Shown piece by piece: positions 20,837-22,413 of a stretch of DNA of 22,413 nucleotides. Both the position numbers and the translations under genes were made by a program. Below the pieces are notes generated by a model that was not told the DNA's origin, ran no database searches, and was given only the letters and a program-made list of their open reading frames with translations. This stretch comes from Euzebyaceae bacterium (GTDB lineage: Bacteria; Actinomycetota; Nitriliruptoria; Euzebyales; Egibacteraceae), in assembly GCA_013698135.1 (NCBI GenBank), contig JACCVM010000208.1, forward strand, positions 1-22,413. Reading direction: 5' to 3'. Each line of letters starts with the position of its first letter. The stretch's first letter is position 1.

Positions 20837-22192
20837 TCAGTCCTGCAGCTTCTCGGCCTCGATGGACTCCAGCGGCCCCGACACCGCCCGGTTGACGCCC
20901 CACAACACGAGCCCAGCCACCATCAGGATGCCGGCACGCAGCCAGATGGCCGCTTCCTGCTGCGTCAGCAGCAACAGCGAGCTCAGCGCGCCGAGGACGG
21001 GGAAGACCACCGGAGCCCGGAAGTAGTCGTGATCGACCTGGTCGTTGCGCAGCAGCAAGGCACAGATGTTGACCAGCGTGAACACGATCAGCAGCAACAG
21101 GACGGTCGTGTCCGCCAGCGTGTCCAGCTCTCCGGTGGCGACCAGGGCGAAGGCCACCAGCGTGGTGAAGACGATCGCCACCACGGGCGTCTTGCGACCG
21201 CCGACTCGGCCGAGCAGCGACGGCACGATGTTCTGCTTAGCCATCCCGTACAGCAGCCGGGAGGCCATGATCATGTTGATCAGCGCGGTATTGGTGACGG
21301 CCACCAGGGCGAAGACCGAAAACACCCGCGGCGGGATCGCAAGGGGTCCGGCGCGCACCACCTCCAGCAGCGGCCCGTCGGAGTCCGCCAACTGCTGGGT
21401 CGGTACCACCATCGTCGCGGTGAAGGCCACGAACAGGTAGATGACGCTGGCTAGGGCCAGCCCTCCGAACAACGCGCGGGGGTAGGCACGCCGGGGGTTG
21501 GTGGTCTCCTCGGCCACGTTCACCGAGTCCTCGAAGCCGATCAGGGCGAAGAAGGCCAGGGAGGCACCGCCGATGACGGCTAGCGCAGCGCTGGTGTCGG
21601 GGTTGAACTCCAGCGCGCGGCTCGGCTCGCCGGCGCCGGTGACCAGTGCGGCGATGCCGATCCCAACGATGATCAGCAAGCCCGCGATCTCGATGGCGGT
21701 CAGGCCGAGGTTGACCTTGATGGACTCGTTGATGCCGCGGTAGTTGATCAGCGCCAACACCAGGATGAAGGCGATCGCCACGCCGAGGACCGGCAGCTCG
21801 ATGAAGACTCCCAGGTAGTCGCCGCCGAACGCGATCGCCGCCGTGCTTGCCGACGTGATCCCCGACGCAGCCACCGTGAAGGCGACCAGAAAGGTCACGA
21901 ACGGCTTACGCAGCGCCTTGTTGACGTACAACGCGGCGCCGGCGGCGTCCGGGTACTTGGTCACCAGCTCCGCGTAGGCGAACGCGGTGAAGAAGGCCAG
22001 GGTCAAGGCGACGAGGAACGCCGTCCAGATGGCTCCGCCCACCTCGCCGGCGACCTCTCCGACCAGGGCGTAGATGCCGGCCCCGAGGATGTCACCCAGC
22101 ACGAAGATGATCAGCATCGGCGTCGTGATCACCCGCCGCAGGTTGCCGTCGCTGTCTCCCACCTGTTCCTGCGGTGCTGCGGCGGCGGCCAT
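20837..22192 (-). CDS. APC-superfamily amino acid permease
   Basis: The protein has 451 residues and about twelve membrane helices. The first helix carries the family signature ILGAGIYALVGEVAG near residue 37, which binds the substrate carboxylate in APC transporters. The cytoplasmic loop IGFEDSVNVAEETTNPRRAY near residue 220 is the hallmark of amino acid permeases and cationic amino acid transporters. It should import amino acids or similar amines with protons, or exchange them; the substrate is not readable. The ATG at 22192 has GGGAGG 4-5 bases upstream and lies 9 bp after the stop of the preceding co-directional gene, so they probably share a transcript. The C-terminus is a short acidic tail. 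Confidence 0.9.
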   Translation of the reverse strand: MAAAAAPQEQVGDSDGNLRRVITTPMLIIFVLGDILGAGIYALVGEVAGEVGGAIWTAFLVALTLAFFTAFAYAELVTKYPDAAGAALYVNKALRKPFVTFLVAFTVAASGITSASTAAIAFGGDYLGVFIELPVLGVAIAFILVLALINYRGINESIKVNLGLTAIEIAGLLIIVGIGIAALVTGAGEPSRALEFNPDTSAALAVIGGASLAFFALIGFEDSVNVAEETTNPRRAYPRALFGGLALASVIYLFVAFTATMVVPTQQLADSDGPLLEVVRAGPLAIPPRVFSVFALVAVTNTALINMIMASRLLYGMAKQNIVPSLLGRVGGRKTPVVAIVFTTLVAFALVATGELDTLADTTVLLLLIVFTLVNICALLLRNDQVDHDYFRAPVVFPVLGALSSLLLLTQQEAAIWLRAGILMVAGLVLWGVNRAVSGPLESIEAEKLQD

Positions 22193-22201
22193 GGCGCCTC
22201 C

Positions 22202-22413
22202 CTAGGTCGGCGGTGAGAACGTGTCCTTGAACGATTCGAACAGGTCCTGTGACGCTTCCCAGTTCTCCTCGCGGGTCTGGAAGTTGAGAGCGTAACCGTA
22301 GTCCCCGGCGACGAGGCCGAGGTTGTACGCGTGCAGCTGGCGATCGCCCTCGGTGTAGGTGTACTCCCACAGCGCGGCGTTGTAGTCGCGATAGTCCTCT
22401 TGCTCGATGCTGA
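22202..22413 (-). CDS. C-terminal part of a protein sharing the kinase's extracellular domain (5' end outside window)
   Basis: The last 70 codons of a minus-strand gene are visible, ending at the TAG complementary to 22202-22204. The product reads NAALWEYTYTEGDRQLHAYN, then GDYGYALNFQTREENWEASQ and FESFKDTFSPPT. The same landmarks occur in order at residues 479-535 of the Ser/Thr kinase in this window: AALWEYT, LHAY, a YxY pair, REE(D/N)WE and a final F-x-x-F-x-x-(S/T)F. The two proteins therefore share this domain. The gene could be a second transmembrane kinase or a secreted or lipid-anchored protein; the missing 5' part would decide. It lies 9 bp upstream of the permease gene and is probably in its operon. 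Confidence 0.75.
   Translation of the reverse strand, partial: SIEQEDYRDYNAALWEYTYTEGDRQLHAYNLGLVAGDYGYALNFQTREENWEASQDLFESFKDTFSPPT

Noticed and set aside
1..22413. CRISPR array, tRNA/rRNA, insertion sequence, prophage or toxin-antitoxin module
   Set aside because: No spaced direct repeats, cloverleaf, transposase motif, terminal inverted repeats or recognisable toxin/antitoxin pair was seen on reading both strands.

Overview
The window is GC-rich (roughly 70 percent by eye), gene-dense DNA from an actinobacterium. The evidence is GTG starts, ATGA/GTGA-coupled genes, a DUF3039 protein, an F420-type luciferase-fold oxidoreductase, an InhA-like enoyl-ACP reductase, an actinobacterial two-domain carboxyltransferase and repeated leaderless -10 boxes (TANNNT 6-7 nt before ATG). 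A deep-branching lineage is possible, but I cannot fix the genus. I saw no tRNA, rRNA, IS element, phage gene or CRISPR array, and no gene-free stretch exceeds about 235 bp.

Left part (1-1697, minus): a tightly coupled arsenic operon made of an ArsR-ArsC fusion regulator, an aquaglyceroporin-type channel and an arsenate reductase that runs off the left edge. A near-perfect inverted repeat lies over the predicted leaderless promoter. Next come DUF3039 (minus) and a DUF4173-type membrane protein (plus).

Middle (3673-12862): housekeeping and accessory genes. These are an LLM-class oxidoreductase divergent from an MFS_3 exporter, a 25-codon remnant resembling the start of an MmcQ/YjbR gene, an M20D amidohydrolase, a small zinc-ribbon membrane protein, an M15 peptidase lipoprotein, a small membrane protein, an unrecognised 157-aa protein coupled to a HisN-like phosphatase, and an M20 dipeptidase coupled to a helical 108-aa protein.

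Core (13098-18234, plus): a fatty-acid synthesis operon in the order biotinyl-domain-like protein, FabH, ACP, FabF, acyl-CoA carboxylase carboxyltransferase, InhA-type FabI. The carboxyltransferase would make malonyl-CoA. FabH, ACP and FabF would start and extend the chain, and FabI would complete each reduction cycle. fabD, fabG, the dehydratase and the biotin carboxylase/BCCP subunit are not here. The first gene is the most interesting item: it has a biotinyl-domain pattern but no lysine anywhere, so it cannot be biotinylated. It may be a bacterial counterpart of the plant BADC proteins that regulate acetyl-CoA carboxylase. A perfect 7-bp inverted repeat lies in its upstream region.

Right part: a transmembrane Ser/Thr protein kinase (minus, convergent with fabI), aat (plus) followed by a small membrane protein that appears to start at CTG behind a strong Shine-Dalgarno, an APC-family permease (minus), and the 3' end of a gene whose product resembles the kinase's extracellular domain. 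The last suggests a local family sharing one extracytoplasmic domain.
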